Shown: positions 51,704-61,118, numbered from the stretch's first letter. The stretch is DNA of 64,000 bases from Oscillospiraceae bacterium (GCA_022794215.1 JAAWEH010000006.1:1-64000); one strand, 5' to 3'. Made by a program: numbers and translations. The notes: generated by a model not told the origin, from the letters alone.

Positions 51704-52651
51704 TTATTTCACCAGGGCGACCTCAACGGCCTCTTCCTTCTCCAGGGGCAGGTCGTTGAGATAGTTATAGGCCAGCTCCACGCCGCGGCTGCCCATCAGC
51801 TGGGGCTGCTGCGCCACGGTGTTGCCCAGCTTGCCGTCCTTCACGGACTGAACCGCATCGTCGTCAGCGTCAAAACCCACGATCACAATGTCCTCACGGC
51901 CGGCGGCAGTAGCAGCTTCCAGGGCGCCCATGGCCATGGTGTCGTTGTGCGCAAAAACGGCCTTGATATCGGGGTGAGCCTGAAGAGCGTTCTCCATAAT
52001 GGCCATGCCCTGGGCCTTATCCCAGTTACCGATCTGGCTGACGACCACTTCCACGTTGGCTGCACCGTCAACGGCACTGTGGAACCCGTCGCCACGATCC
52101 CGGGCCGCAGAGGTGCCGGCAACTCCCTGGATCTCCACCAGCTCACCGCCGGCCTCACCCAGCTGAGCGAGGATGTATTCACCAGCGATCTTGCCGCCAT
52201 AGACGTTATCGGAGGCCACATGAGAGACCACCTCGCCGCCGTTGGCAGTCCGGTCTACGGTGATGACGGGGATGTTGGCGTCGTTTGCCAGGGACAGGGC
52301 CGCCTCGGCTGCGTCAGAGTCCACGGGATTGTAGAGGATCACGCTGGGATTCTTGGTGATCAGATCTTCCATATTGCTGACCTCGGTGGCGGCATCGCCG
52401 TCAGCACTGTACTCGATCAGCTCATAGCCGTACTCGTTACACTTGGTCTGGGCGCCGTCCACCACTTTCTGGATAAACTCATTCTTGTCGTTATAGACCA
52501 GCAAGCCGATGACGACCTTGCCGTCAGTGGTTCCGGCGCTGGGCTGAGGATCAGCAGCCTGAGAGGGAGCGGGGGCTGGCTTGGAGGTACAGCCGGCCGT
52601 TAGACCGAGGACCAGTGCGCCGGACAATAGCAGAGCAGTCAGTTTCTTCAT
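51704..52651 (-). CDS. Sugar ABC transporter substrate-binding lipoprotein (RbsB-like)
   Basis: A 315-residue lipoprotein (signal LVLGLTAGCTSK, short Pro/Ala linker) of the Peripla_BP_4 sugar-binding fold: VVIGLLVYNDKNEFIQKVVDGAQ, ITVDRTANGGEVVSHVASDN, VFAHNDTMAMGALEA and VGFDADDDAVQSVKDG. It should bind rhamnose or a similar sugar, judged from operon context. It is third in the operon after the ATPase and permease genes. Confidence 0.9.
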   Translation of the reverse strand: MKKLTALLLSGALVLGLTAGCTSKPAPAPSQAADPQPSAGTTDGKVVIGLLVYNDKNEFIQKVVDGAQTKCNEYGYELIEYSADGDAATEVSNMEDLITKNPSVILYNPVDSDAAEAALSLANDANIPVITVDRTANGGEVVSHVASDNVYGGKIAGEYILAQLGEAGGELVEIQGVAGTSAARDRGDGFHSAVDGAANVEVVVSQIGNWDKAQGMAIMENALQAHPDIKAVFAHNDTMAMGALEAATAAGREDIVIVGFDADDDAVQSVKDGKLGNTVAQQPQLMGSRGVELAYNYLNDLPLEKEEAVEVALVK

Positions 52652-52678
52652 GGTTCTTCTCTCCTTTTTTGAATTTCA

Positions 52679-53659
52679 TTATTTGACCAAAGACTTTGAA
52701 GTCCTTGCATCCAAGAGTACTGCGACGAGGATTACCACGCCTTTTACCACGGTCTGGTAGTAGCTTTCCACTCCCACCAGGTTCATGATGTTGTTCAGCA
52801 TACCAATGATAAGCGCACCCATAATGGTATACAGCACCCGGCCTTCTCCGCCCCGAAGGGAGGTTCCGCCGATGACCACCGCTGCAATGGCGTCCATTTC
52901 ATACCCCTCGCCGGCATTGGGCTGGGCCGAGGACACGCGGGCAGAAATGATGATGCCAGCCAGAGCCGCCGTCATGCCGCAAATCACATAGGCCATCATT
53001 TTCGCCCTCGTGGAGTTGATCCCGGACAGGCGGGCAGCCTCCTCGTTGCCGCCCACGGCATATACCTGTCTTCCGTAGGCTGTTTTATTGAGGACATAGT
53101 AGGCCATGGCGTAGAGGACGACCACCAGAACCAGGGAAAAGGGAATCCCGCCAAACAGTGTGCCGCTTCCGATCCATTTGTAGATCTTGCCGCTGGCCAG
53201 AGAGGTCTTCAGGGTGATGGGGGCGCCCTTGGTATAAATATTGGTCAAGCCCCGGCAGATGGACATGGTGGCCAGGGTGACGATCATGGGCTGAAGGCGG
53301 AAGTAAGCGATAAATATGCCGTTGAACAAGCCGATCAGAGCGCCCATGGCAATGCTGAGCATAAGTACCATAACAATGTTCATGCCGCCGGCAATGAGAT
53401 TCACGGACACCGCGCCCACCAAAGCCAGCGCGGAGCCCACCGAAATATCAATGCCGCCGGTGAGGATCACAAAACTCATTCCGGCTGCCAGGATCGCATT
53501 GGTGGCAATCTGCTTAAAGATGTTTGAAAAATTGCTCAGTCGCAGAAAGGACGGCTCGATCATTCCCAGCACTATGATCACCAGAACCATAATGATAAAA
53601 ATTCTGAACTCGGACAGAATTTTCAAGGTCTTATTCTTTTTCCCTGTCATTTTCAGCAC
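52679..53659 (-). CDS. Sugar ABC transporter permease (RbsC-like)
   Basis: A 326-residue BPD_transp_2 permease with about 9-10 helices; FVILTGGIDISVGSALALVGAV, GLFNGIFIAYFRLQPMIVTLATMSICRGL and AAVVIGGTSLRGGEGRVLYTIMGALIIGMLNN are typical RbsC segments. Only one permease gene is present, so it should homodimerise, unlike RhaP/RhaQ systems with two permeases. Confidence 0.93.
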   Translation of the reverse strand: MLKMTGKKNKTLKILSEFRIFIIMVLVIIVLGMIEPSFLRLSNFSNIFKQIATNAILAAGMSFVILTGGIDISVGSALALVGAVSVNLIAGGMNIVMVLMLSIAMGALIGLFNGIFIAYFRLQPMIVTLATMSICRGLTNIYTKGAPITLKTSLASGKIYKWIGSGTLFGGIPFSLVLVVVLYAMAYYVLNKTAYGRQVYAVGGNEEAARLSGINSTRAKMMAYVICGMTAALAGIIISARVSSAQPNAGEGYEMDAIAAVVIGGTSLRGGEGRVLYTIMGALIIGMLNNIMNLVGVESYYQTVVKGVVILVAVLLDARTSKSLVK

Positions 53660-53665
53660 CTCTTC

Positions 53666-55147
53666 TCAATAAAGGATGGTTCGCATAATGGCTTCCTGGG
53701 TCGCCTCGTCCCGGCTCAGCTCACCTTTGATCCGTCCATCGTTCATAACCAGGATCCGATCGCTCATTCCCAAGATCTCCGGCATTTCCGAGGAGATGAT
53801 GATAATGGCCTTCCCTTCCGATTTCAAGCCATTGATCAGGTTATAGATCTCCTTTTTCGCTCCTACGTCGATGCCTCGTGTCGGCTCATCCAGAATCAGA
53901 ACTTCAGGCGCTGTCAGCAGCGCCTTTGCCAAAATGACTTTTTGCTGGTTCCCTCCGGAGAGATTGCGAACCAATTGGTAGATGCTGGGTGTTTTTACAT
54001 TGGTTTTCTCCCGGTACTCTTCTGCCAGACGCTTTTCCATCCGAGTGCGGATCCTTCCGAGGTGACTTACCTTTCCCAAGGAGGAGAGCGTCATGTTTTC
54101 CCGCACATCCTGCAGCATGACCAGGCCATTTTGTTTCCGATCCTCCGTCATGTAATATATCCCGTTCTGGATGGCCTTTTTGATGGAGCCGCCGGGAACC
54201 TCCCGGCCTTTCACCATTATCTTGCCTCCCGTGTGCCCGAAGTGACCGTACAGGGTTTTTGCCAGCTCCGTTCGGCCCGCGCCTACCAGTCCGACGATTC
54301 CCAGGATCTCTCCTGCGTACACCTCAAAGCTGACGTCGTGGATCAGATCACTCTCCAGGTGGGAAACCTCCAGGATTTTTTCTCCCCGCGGAAGCTCCAC
54401 ATGGGGAAATTGATCTGTCAGTGCCCGGCCTACCATCATCTCCACCAGCATATCATTCGTCAGTTCGGAAACCTTTCTCTCCCCGATAAACAAGCCGTCC
54501 CGCATGACAGTGACCTTATCGCAAAGCTCAAAGATTTCCTCCAGACGGTGAGAAATGTAGATGATGGTCTTTCCCTTCTTTTTCAAGTCCCGCAGAACAG
54601 CGAAAAGGCTGTCGACCTCCTCGTCGGGAAGGGCGTCCGTCGGCTCATCCAGCACGATGACTCTGGCGTCGTACAGCAGAACCTTGGCGATCTCCACCAT
54701 CTGCTGCTGGGCGATGGACAGGGAGCTTACCACACTGTTGGGATCCATATCCATATGGAGCATTTCCAAAAGCTCTTTGCTCTTTTTGCGCATATAGCGT
54801 TTGTCGATGACCCCAAGCTTATTTTTAGGCTCCCGCCCCAGGAAAATGTTCTCATACACTGTCATCTGCGGGATCAGCGTCAGCTCCTGGTGAATAATGG
54901 CAATTCCATCATGAAGGGCCTGCCTTGTGTTGGCATAGACCACCGGTTTCCCGTCATAGAGAACCTCTCCGCCGTCCCGGTGATATACACCGGTCAATAT
55001 TTTCATCAATGTACTTTTGCCGGACCCATTCTCTCCAATCAGAGCCATGATCTCGCCCTGCCCCACCGTCAACTGCGCGTTGTCCAACGCAAGTACGCCC
55101 GGGAACTCCTTTCTAATGTTCCTCATTTCCAATACGGGCGCTTCCAT
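53666..55147 (-). CDS. Sugar ABC transporter ATP-binding protein (RbsA-like)
   Basis: A 493-residue duplicated ATPase. The first domain has GENGSGKSTL, LSIAQQQMVEIAKVL and VIVLDEPTDAL. The second has the degenerate P-loop GLVGAGRTEL, LSGGNQQKVILAKAL and VLILDEPTRGIDVG, as in RbsA/MglA. The start at 55147 follows GGAAGGAG; the longer track start reaches into the promoter. It is the first gene of the leftward operon. Confidence 0.93.
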   Translation of the reverse strand: MEAPVLEMRNIRKEFPGVLALDNAQLTVGQGEIMALIGENGSGKSTLMKILTGVYHRDGGEVLYDGKPVVYANTRQALHDGIAIIHQELTLIPQMTVYENIFLGREPKNKLGVIDKRYMRKKSKELLEMLHMDMDPNSVVSSLSIAQQQMVEIAKVLLYDARVIVLDEPTDALPDEEVDSLFAVLRDLKKKGKTIIYISHRLEEIFELCDKVTVMRDGLFIGERKVSELTNDMLVEMMVGRALTDQFPHVELPRGEKILEVSHLESDLIHDVSFEVYAGEILGIVGLVGAGRTELAKTLYGHFGHTGGKIMVKGREVPGGSIKKAIQNGIYYMTEDRKQNGLVMLQDVRENMTLSSLGKVSHLGRIRTRMEKRLAEEYREKTNVKTPSIYQLVRNLSGGNQQKVILAKALLTAPEVLILDEPTRGIDVGAKKEIYNLINGLKSEGKAIIIISSEMPEILGMSDRILVMNDGRIKGELSRDEATQEAIMRTILY

Positions 55148-55211
55148 CTGCTCACACTCCTTCCTCTTATCCGGCTCTTTGTGCTTTGCTACGCATATCA
55201 CTATAGTCCGT

Positions 55212-55240
55212 ATGTTATCATTGTTTTTTACAACTGTCAA
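55212..55240 (-). promoter_or_regulatory. Promoter of the sugar-uptake and rhamnose operon
   Basis: Minus strand TTGACA, 17 bases, TAACAT, 65 bases before the ATPase start. Confidence 0.85.
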
Positions 55241-55265
55241 TATGTTTTTACCATTTTTGATATTT

Positions 55266-55288
55266 TACAACGCAATATTTTTGTTGTA
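55266..55288. promoter_or_regulatory. Inverted repeat between the divergent promoters
   Basis: TACAAC-N11-GTTGTA. A second short repeat, TTGTA-TAT-TACAA (55347-55359), overlaps the rightward -10. Both are candidate sites for the DeoR regulator; assignment is inference. Confidence 0.45.
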
Positions 55289-55326
55289 TTCGTCTAAATA
55301 TCGCCCCCTCTTCCCCTCTCTCCTTA

Positions 55327-55355
55327 TTGACACAGTACATATTATGTTGTATATT
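55327..55355 (+). promoter_or_regulatory. Promoter of the divergent three-gene cluster
   Basis: TTGACA, 17 bases, TATATT, 45 bases before the first start codon. Confidence 0.8.
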
Positions 55356-55400
55356 ACAATTATATTAATTGGTTTTACCAATGGAATGGAGGCGTTCAAA

Positions 55401-56486
55401 ATGGCAGCTACACTGGCCCAGCTGAAGCACCTTTTGGATACGCAGGGGGAAAACAGCCAAATCTTCTCCCTGGGCAACGGAGCGTCACTTTTGATTTGGG
55501 AGGATCGGGGGCGGATATACGGCCCCTTCTTCGGCGAGGACTCCGAAGGCATGCTTTGGGTTCCCCAGGCTCTCTCCTCCGCAAAAGCCTTCCAGGACTT
55601 CCGGCAGAGCGGACAGTGGAATGCCGGCGGCGATCGTCTTTGGATCGCTCCCGAGTTCCCTTTTTTTACAAAAGAGCGCGCCCATTTTAATGAGTCCTAC
55701 ACCGTTCAGGACTCTTTGGATCCCGGCCACTATCATTTCCTCCCCAGCTCGGATGGCCGGCTGGTCTTTTCCGCCCAGCTAAGCGCCCAGCTCTATGAGC
55801 ACCAATTTACCCAAAAGAGCTTCACCATGACCCGCTCCCTGGAAGTCTGCGAGAATCCTCTGCGCTTTTGTAAAGATCTTGCCTCCCTTATGATGCGGAT
55901 CGACTATTGCGGTTATACCCACGCCATTGATTTGACAGACACCTCTCCCGAATTTCCCATGGAGCTGGAGATCTGGAATCTCTGCCAAGTACGGGCCGGC
56001 GGCACCTTTCTCATCCCCTATTTAGGCGACCAATTTGAATATGTGGATTACTACGCCCCCTCTATGGGCAAGGTTTTGTCCGTCCATCCGGGCGTTGCTT
56101 CCATCCATGTCGCCTCTGCCGCCGAGCATAAGGTGGGTGCAAAGGCCTTCCAGACCTTTGGGCGGGTCGGTTATTTGCTGCCCTGCGGCGACGGAGTCTG
56201 GCAGCTATTGATCCGCAATTATTACAACAACCCCTCCGATCCCTACATCAAAGATCCCTCCGACCGTCCGGGGGAGAACGGCTGCTCCCTGTTTGTCTAC
56301 ATGAATGACACACGGGGCGACGGTTTTGCCGAGCTGGAGTCCACGGGCGAAACCTTCTGCGCGCCGGAAAAGTGCAGCTCCCACCTGGACCTGAACCATT
56401 GGTTCTTCCGAGGGAGCCTTGCCGACCTTCAGCCCATTGCCAAACGGCTTTTGAACGTCGATATCATGCAGGAGGGCTTATTATGA
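55401..56486 (+). CDS. DUF6786-like protein, possibly sugar-related
   Basis: A 361-residue soluble protein. GRIYGPFFGEDSEGMLWVP, WNAGGDRLWIAPEFPFF and the C-terminal SSHLDLNHWFFRGSLADLQPIAKRLL resemble proteins annotated DUF6786, which have a beta-sandwich, galactose-mutarotase-like look. The resemblance is from memory and not certain. The start at 55401 follows GGAGG by 8 bases; the track start lies in the opposite gene. It is first in a three-gene transcript divergent from the sugar operon, which suggests a part in sugar or sugar-acid handling. Confidence 0.7.
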   Translation: MAATLAQLKHLLDTQGENSQIFSLGNGASLLIWEDRGRIYGPFFGEDSEGMLWVPQALSSAKAFQDFRQSGQWNAGGDRLWIAPEFPFFTKERAHFNESYTVQDSLDPGHYHFLPSSDGRLVFSAQLSAQLYEHQFTQKSFTMTRSLEVCENPLRFCKDLASLMMRIDYCGYTHAIDLTDTSPEFPMELEIWNLCQVRAGGTFLIPYLGDQFEYVDYYAPSMGKVLSVHPGVASIHVASAAEHKVGAKAFQTFGRVGYLLPCGDGVWQLLIRNYYNNPSDPYIKDPSDRPGENGCSLFVYMNDTRGDGFAELESTGETFCAPEKCSSHLDLNHWFFRGSLADLQPIAKRLLNVDIMQEGLL

Positions 56487-56980
56487 ATGCTTTGGAGGAT
56501 CAACTGGAACGACTGAAGCGGCAAGAGGCTCTTTTACAGTTTCCCTTCTTTTCCAACGACGACGCCTGGCGTTTGGGCACCATGCTGGTAGAGGCTGCCA
56601 AGGAGCGAAAGGTGACGCCGGCCTTTGAGATCACAATAAACGGCTATGTGGTCTTTCGCTACGGCTTCTCCGGCACCAACCTCCACAACGAGCGTTGGCT
56701 GCGGCGCAAACGCAACACTGTCCAAACCACCCACATGAGCTCCTTGCGCGCCGGAGTGGAATTGCAGCTGAAGGGAGAGGACATTGAACGGGATTGGTAT
56801 TTACCGGCAGCGGAGTTTGCCTGTCTCGGGGGAGGTTTTCCCCTGATCCTCAAAGGAACCGGCGTTGTTGGATGTGTCTGCTGCTCCGGCCTGCCCCATG
56901 AGACCGATCATCAGATCGTAGCCGATACCATTGCCCGGTTCCTCAATGTCAGCATTCCAGACGGGAGGTGCGCTTTATGA
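56483..56980 (+). CDS. UPF0303 / HbpS-like (GlcG-type fold) protein
   Basis: A 165-residue protein of the PF03928 group (heme-degrading/HbpS/GlcG domain) in its UPF0303 form: FEITINGYVVFRYGFSGTNLHNERWLRRKRNTVQTTHMSS is the diagnostic stretch. Members occur in sugar and organic-acid operons with unclear function; the heme-related name comes from distant relatives. It is coupled by ATGA to the upstream gene and overlaps the next by 4 bases. Confidence 0.82.
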   Translation: MNALEDQLERLKRQEALLQFPFFSNDDAWRLGTMLVEAAKERKVTPAFEITINGYVVFRYGFSGTNLHNERWLRRKRNTVQTTHMSSLRAGVELQLKGEDIERDWYLPAAEFACLGGGFPLILKGTGVVGCVCCSGLPHETDHQIVADTIARFLNVSIPDGRCAL

Positions 56981-57825
56981 GTCAAAAATCCTACCGCAGC
57001 GCGCTGGTGGGCTTATTGGGGTGTCCGGTGGACGAAAACCCTACGGTAGTCACCATCGAAGCCGCTTTTCGCGCCTTGGATATAGACGGAAGATACATCA
57101 CCATGAAGGTTCTTCCCGAGGATCTGGGGGACGCCATCCGGGGACTAAAGGCCACTTCTTTTCTCGGCACTCACATCACCATCCCCCACAAAGTAGCCGT
57201 GCTTTCCTATTTGGACGAGATCTCTCCCAACGCCGCCCTTATGGGAGCTGTCAATACCGTTTATTTTCGGGATGGCAAGATATGCGGGGAAAACACAGAC
57301 GGAAAGGGATTTATCATGTCCCTTACCCAGGGCGGAGTTGAATTGAACGCGGCCCATGCCGTCCTTCTGGGTGCAGGCGGCGCCGCCCGAGCCATCGCTG
57401 TGGAGCTTGCCAATCATGGTGCGGCCCAGCTTACCATCGTGAACCGAAGCCCGGAGCGGGGGCAGGCTTTGGCCCGGCTTATCAATGAAAAGACCGCCGC
57501 CTCCGCCCGCTATGTCCCCCTCACCCCCAATTTCTCCATCCCCTCCGATTGCGATATTTTGGTGCAAACCACCAGCATCGGTCTCTATCCCGATCCCTCC
57601 TGCCCCCACATTGATTTTTCCTCTCTGCGGCCAGAGATCGTGGTCTGTGATATCATTCCCAATCCCATCCAGACACTCTTTATCCAAAAGGCTGCGGAAA
57701 AGGGATGCCGCACATTCAGCGGCTTTGATATGCTGGTCAATCAGGGCGCTTTCAGCTTCCGGCTTTGGACCGGCAAGGAAGCCCCCATCCAGGCAATGAA
57801 AGATGCTTTGGCCGCAGAGTACTGA
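56977..57825 (+). CDS. Shikimate dehydrogenase family protein
   Basis: A 282-residue NAD(P)-dependent enzyme. The N-terminal substrate domain has the catalytic Lys in THITIPHKV and Asp in GENTDGKGF; the nucleotide domain has VLLGAGGAARAIAVELANHGA. The start of the chain, ALVGLLGCPVDENPTVVTIEAAF, departs from the SxSP shikimate-binding pattern of true AroE, so it may use quinate or another hydroxy acid. It is third in the cluster, not beside other aromatic-synthesis genes. Confidence 0.88.
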   Translation: MSQKSYRSALVGLLGCPVDENPTVVTIEAAFRALDIDGRYITMKVLPEDLGDAIRGLKATSFLGTHITIPHKVAVLSYLDEISPNAALMGAVNTVYFRDGKICGENTDGKGFIMSLTQGGVELNAAHAVLLGAGGAARAIAVELANHGAAQLTIVNRSPERGQALARLINEKTAASARYVPLTPNFSIPSDCDILVQTTSIGLYPDPSCPHIDFSSLRPEIVVCDIIPNPIQTLFIQKAAEKGCRTFSGFDMLVNQGAFSFRLWTGKEAPIQAMKDALAAEY

Positions 57826-57839
57826 CCCCTATTTTAGTG

Positions 57840-57874
57840 AAAAGCCGCCCGGTTCAGAAAACCGGGCGGCTTTT
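57840..57874. terminator. Bidirectional terminator
   Basis: AAAAGCCGCCCGGTT pairs with AACCGGGCGGCTTTT, then CTTTTT. Confidence 0.93.
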
Positions 57875-57892
57875 CTTTTTATGTATTTCCAT

Positions 57893-58261
57893 TCATTTCA
57901 AAAGCTTCTCCAACTGCGCTAAGCTCAAGCCCCTGGTCAGCACGCTGTCCTGCCGCTGATCCCAAAGGTAGGCCGTCAGCTTTTCCATTGCGGCAGCATA
58001 GTCGATGATGCCGACGACTCCCTTCTTTGTGATGCTCACCAGCACCAGCTTCCAATCGGTAAGAGGCCGGCCGTCTAAGGCATATTGCTTCCAAGGCTCT
58101 TTGGGCAGTATGGTTGGGGTATCCTCGGTAAGGACAAGGGCCCCAAAGGGCTCCTCCCCTTCCTTCCCGTAGCAGTTCACGTTTGCTTTAAAGGCGTTGT
58201 CCCAATCAGCCGGAGCAGCCTTGGGCACACCCTTGCTCTTCCATTTGTCCAGCAATCCCAC
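57893..58261 (-). CDS. Small soluble protein of unknown function
   Basis: A 122-residue acidic/basic mixed protein starting GLLDKWKSKG and containing PFGALVLTEDTPTILPKEPWKQYALDGRPLTDWKLVLVSITKKGVVG. No family is recognised. GTG 58261 is chosen because AAAGGGG precedes it and the resulting start resembles MGLLDK-type N-termini. It follows the formate-THF ligase gene by 15 bases, so the two are cotranscribed. Confidence 0.65.
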   Translation of the reverse strand: MGLLDKWKSKGVPKAAPADWDNAFKANVNCYGKEGEEPFGALVLTEDTPTILPKEPWKQYALDGRPLTDWKLVLVSITKKGVVGIIDYAAAMEKLTAYLWDQRQDSVLTRGLSLAQLEKLLK

Positions 58262-58276
58262 GGCAAACACCCCTTT

Positions 58277-59944
58277 TTAGAACAAACCCGTGATCTTTCC
58301 GTTTTCGTCCACGTCGATATTTTCAGCGGCGGGAACCTTGGGAAGGCCGGGCATGGTCATGATATCGCCGGTATAGGCCACCACAAAGCCCGCTCCGGCA
58401 CTGACCTTCACCTTCCGAACCGTAACGGTAAAGCCCTTGGGCGCTCCCAGGAGGGCCGGGTCATCGGAGAGGGAATACTGGGTCTTGGCCATACAGACAG
58501 GAAAGCTTCCAAATCCCAGGTCGGTGAGTTTTTGCAGTTCCTTTGCCGCGGCAGGGGCAAAGCTGACGCCCTCTGCCCCATAGACCTTCCGGGCCACCGT
58601 CTCGATCTTCTCCTTCAGCGGCAGGTTGCTTTCATAGGCAAAACGGAAGGCATTCTTGCCCTCCTCAATGACCCGAAGGACTTCACGGCCCAGCTCCTCG
58701 CCCCCTTCGCCGCCCTTGGCCCACACCTGACTCAGGGCCACCTTAACCCCGTAAGTATCGCAGGCCTTCCGGATCAAAGCGATCTCGGCCTCGGTGTCGC
58801 AATCAAACTGGTTGATGGCCACCACAGCGGGCAGACCATAGACCTGGGTGATATTCTCCACATGCTTAAGGAGATTGGGAAGACCCTTCTCCAGCGCCGC
58901 CAGGTCCTCCTTGCCCAGTTCTGCCTTGGGGCAGCCTCCGTTGTGCTTCAGGGCCCGAACCGTGGCCACGATCACTACCGCGTCAGGGTGAACCCCCATG
59001 GCCCGGCATTTGATGTCCAGGAACTTTTCCGCGCCCAAATCAGCGCCGAAGCCTGCCTCGGTGACCACGTAGTCAGCCAGTTTCAAGGCCGCATCAGTGG
59101 CGGAAACGGAGTTGCAGCCGTGGGCAATATTGGCAAAGGGGCCGCCGTGGATCAGAGCGGGAGTTCCCTCCAGAGTCTGAACCAGGTTGGGCTTGATGGC
59201 GTCCTTCAAAAGGGCGGTCATGGCGCCCTCCGCCTTCAAATCATGGGCGGTCACAGGCTCCCCGGACCGGTTGTAGGCCACCACCATCCGGCCCAGACGC
59301 TCCTTCAGGTCGCTGAGGTCAGAGGCCAGACAGAACACCGCCATGACCTCGCTGGCCACGGTAATGTCAAAGCCATCCTCACGGGGAACCCCCTGCATCC
59401 GGCCGCCAATGCCGTCGATCACGTTGCGCAGCTGCCGGTCGTTCATATCCACACAGCGCTTCCAGGGGATGTTCTTCACGTCGATATCCAGGGCGTTGCC
59501 CTGCTGAATGTGATTGTCCAGCATGGCAGCCAATAGGTTGTTGGCCGCACCGATGGCGTGGAAATCTCCGGTAAAATGGAGGTTGATGTCCTCCATGGGG
59601 ATCACCTGGGCCCAGCCTCCGCCGGCGGCACCGCCCTTCACTCCGAAAACAGGGCCAAGAGAGGGCTCCCGCAGCGCCAGACAAGTCTTCTTTCCCAAGC
59701 GCTGGAGCGCGTCAGCCAAGCCTACGCTGGTGGTGGTTTTTCCCTCCCCCGCCGGAGTGGGGTTGATCGCGGTGACCAGCACCAGCTTGGCCTTTCTGGG
59801 CTTGTCCCGATAGGCAGTACTCTCCACCTTGGCCTTGTCATGACCGTAGGGAATCAGATCCTGCTGGCCAAGGCCCAGCTTGGCGGCGATCTCAGGGATG
59901 GGGCGGGCTTGGACGCTCTGGGCGATCTGGATGTCGGTGAGCAT
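58277..59944 (-). CDS. fhs: Formate-tetrahydrofolate ligase
   Basis: A 555-residue enzyme joining formate to tetrahydrofolate with ATP, giving 10-formyl-THF for one-carbon metabolism, purine synthesis or acetogenesis. [21 protein letters not shown] is the ATP site; [41 protein letters not shown] and [15 protein letters not shown] are family signatures. It follows the SDR gene by 64 bases. Other Wood-Ljungdahl genes are not in the window. Confidence 0.96.
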   Translation of the reverse strand: MLTDIQIAQSVQARPIPEIAAKLGLGQQDLIPYGHDKAKVESTAYRDKPRKAKLVLVTAINPTPAGEGKTTTSVGLADALQRLGKKTCLALREPSLGPVFGVKGGAAGGGWAQVIPMEDINLHFTGDFHAIGAANNLLAAMLDNHIQQGNALDIDVKNIPWKRCVDMNDRQLRNVIDGIGGRMQGVPREDGFDITVASEVMAVFCLASDLSDLKERLGRMVVAYNRSGEPVTAHDLKAEGAMTALLKDAIKPNLVQTLEGTPALIHGGPFANIAHGCNSVSATDAALKLADYVVTEAGFGADLGAEKFLDIKCRAMGVHPDAVVIVATVRALKHNGGCPKAELGKEDLAALEKGLPNLLKHVENITQVYGLPAVVAINQFDCDTEAEIALIRKACDTYGVKVALSQVWAKGGEGGEELGREVLRVIEEGKNAFRFAYESNLPLKEKIETVARKVYGAEGVSFAPAAAKELQKLTDLGFGSFPVCMAKTQYSLSDDPALLGAPKGFTVTVRKVKVSAGAGFVVAYTGDIMTMPGLPKVPAAENIDVDENGKITGLF

Positions 59945-60008
59945 ATGCAGTCCCTCTCTTTCTTCTTTGATGAATGATATCTACCCTAAACAAAGCAAAT
60001 GCCAATGG

Positions 60009-60773
60009 TCACCGGCGCAGCCGATCCCAAAGGGCCATGGGCACACCTGCGGGCAAGAGCTTGGAGCCCATGCGCATGACCAGCGGAATCGGCCCGCAGG
60101 TCACCACTGCCGCCCCCAGGCGGTTCATGGTGAGACTCCAGGCCGCCACTGCCTCGGGGCGCATGGCAAAAGGAGTCCGGCGCACTGCATTGGGGTTCCC
60201 TGTCTGGCGGGCCACCTCTATAAACTCAGTCTTGAGCCAATAGGGACATACCGCCGTCACCTCTATTTCCCGGTTTGAAAGCTCCTGCCGAAGAGCCCGG
60301 GTATAATGGAGCAAAAATGCTTTCGTCGCAGCATAGAGGTTCATACCGGGCAAGGGCTGAAACGCAGCGCAGGAGGCTACCTCAAGGATCCGGCTGCCCC
60401 GTTTCAGATAGGGGATGCACAGTCGGGTCACCTCTGCAGCGGCCCGACAATTGAGAGCGATCATGTCCTCTGTCTCCTCCGCCGTCAGATCCTCTGCCCG
60501 CCCAAACTTTCCAAACCCGGCGGCGCAGACCAGGATCGACACTTCAGGCCGCTCCTCCGCCAAGGTTTTTTCCAGGATCTCCATGCTCGCTTTCTGTGTC
60601 AGATCCAAGGCCATGAGCCGGCAATCCTGGGGCAGCGAAGCGGCCAGTCCCACCAGCCGCTCCTCCCGCCGGGCAATCAGCCACAGTTCGTCTACGTCCA
60701 TGCTTTTGCTGATTTGCTGGGCGTAAGCCCGCCCCAAACCGGAGGACGCCCCGGTAACAATCGCAACTTTCAC
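60009..60773 (-). CDS. Short-chain dehydrogenase/reductase
   Basis: A 254-residue Rossmann-fold oxidoreductase. The nucleotide site is VTGASSGLGRAYAQQI, then LVCAAGFGKFG (in place of NNAG) and the catalytic YAATKAF (YxxxK). Substrate unknown. The C-terminal GSKLLPAGVPMALWDRL resembles DltE/ketoreductase-like SDRs with possible membrane contact. AGGAGGTAGAGA precedes the ATG and the gene leads the fhs transcript. Confidence 0.9.
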   Translation of the reverse strand: MKVAIVTGASSGLGRAYAQQISKSMDVDELWLIARREERLVGLAASLPQDCRLMALDLTQKASMEILEKTLAEERPEVSILVCAAGFGKFGRAEDLTAEETEDMIALNCRAAAEVTRLCIPYLKRGSRILEVASCAAFQPLPGMNLYAATKAFLLHYTRALRQELSNREIEVTAVCPYWLKTEFIEVARQTGNPNAVRRTPFAMRPEAVAAWSLTMNRLGAAVVTCGPIPLVMRMGSKLLPAGVPMALWDRLRR

Positions 60774-60815
60774 ATTCTCTACCTCCTTTGGAAGTAGTAT
60801 AGGTAGTTTTCCTCT

Positions 60816-60844
60816 ATTCTACCATCCCAGGAAGAAAGGCACAA
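60816..60844 (-). promoter_or_regulatory. Promoter of the SDR-fhs transcript
   Basis: Minus strand TTGTGC, 17 bases, TAGAAT. Confidence 0.55.
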
Positions 60845-60858
60845 GGGGAAATATGAAA

Positions 60859-60882
60859 GCGCCGCGGGTTTTCCCGCGGCGC
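60859..60882 (-). terminator. Terminator after the HPr-like gene
   Basis: GCGCCGCGGG pairs with CCCGCGGCGC, then TTTCATATTT. Confidence 0.8.
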
Positions 60883-60896
60883 TTATGCCTGTGCTT

Positions 60897-61118
60897 TTAC
60901 TCCATGTGAGAAACCAGCTTGTTGAACCGCTTGGGATCCACATCATCTTCGGCCACCACACGAACCCGCTGACCGACAAGAGCGTATAGACCCAGTAAAG
61001 AGCGGGCGTCCAGCATAACGGTGCTGGTGCTCAGCCACACTTCATAAGGCTGCTCAGAGGCCAGGCGGTTGATTCGCTCCACCTGGGCGCCGTCTTTAAT
61101 GTCCAATTCCTTCACCAT
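60897..61118 (-). CDS. HPr-fold protein lacking the phosphorylatable histidine
   Basis: A 73-residue protein with the HPr-like second half STVMLDARSLLGLYALVGQRVRVVAEDDVDPKRFNKLV. The Ser of the NGKSIMG-type regulatory site is kept (DARSLLG). The GLHARPA active-site segment with His15 is absent; the only His is near the C-terminus. It cannot carry PTS phosphate like HPr but could, like Crh, act as a regulatory partner. GGAGG precedes the ATG. It is monocistronic with a near-consensus promoter. Confidence 0.8.
   Translation of the reverse strand: MVKELDIKDGAQVERINRLASEQPYEVWLSTSTVMLDARSLLGLYALVGQRVRVVAEDDVDPKRFNKLVSHME

Noticed and set aside
53942-55297. 451-codon plus-strand ORF
   Set aside because: Shadow of the RbsA-like ATPase gene.
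58085-59536. 483-codon plus-strand ORF
   Set aside because: Shadow of formate-tetrahydrofolate ligase.
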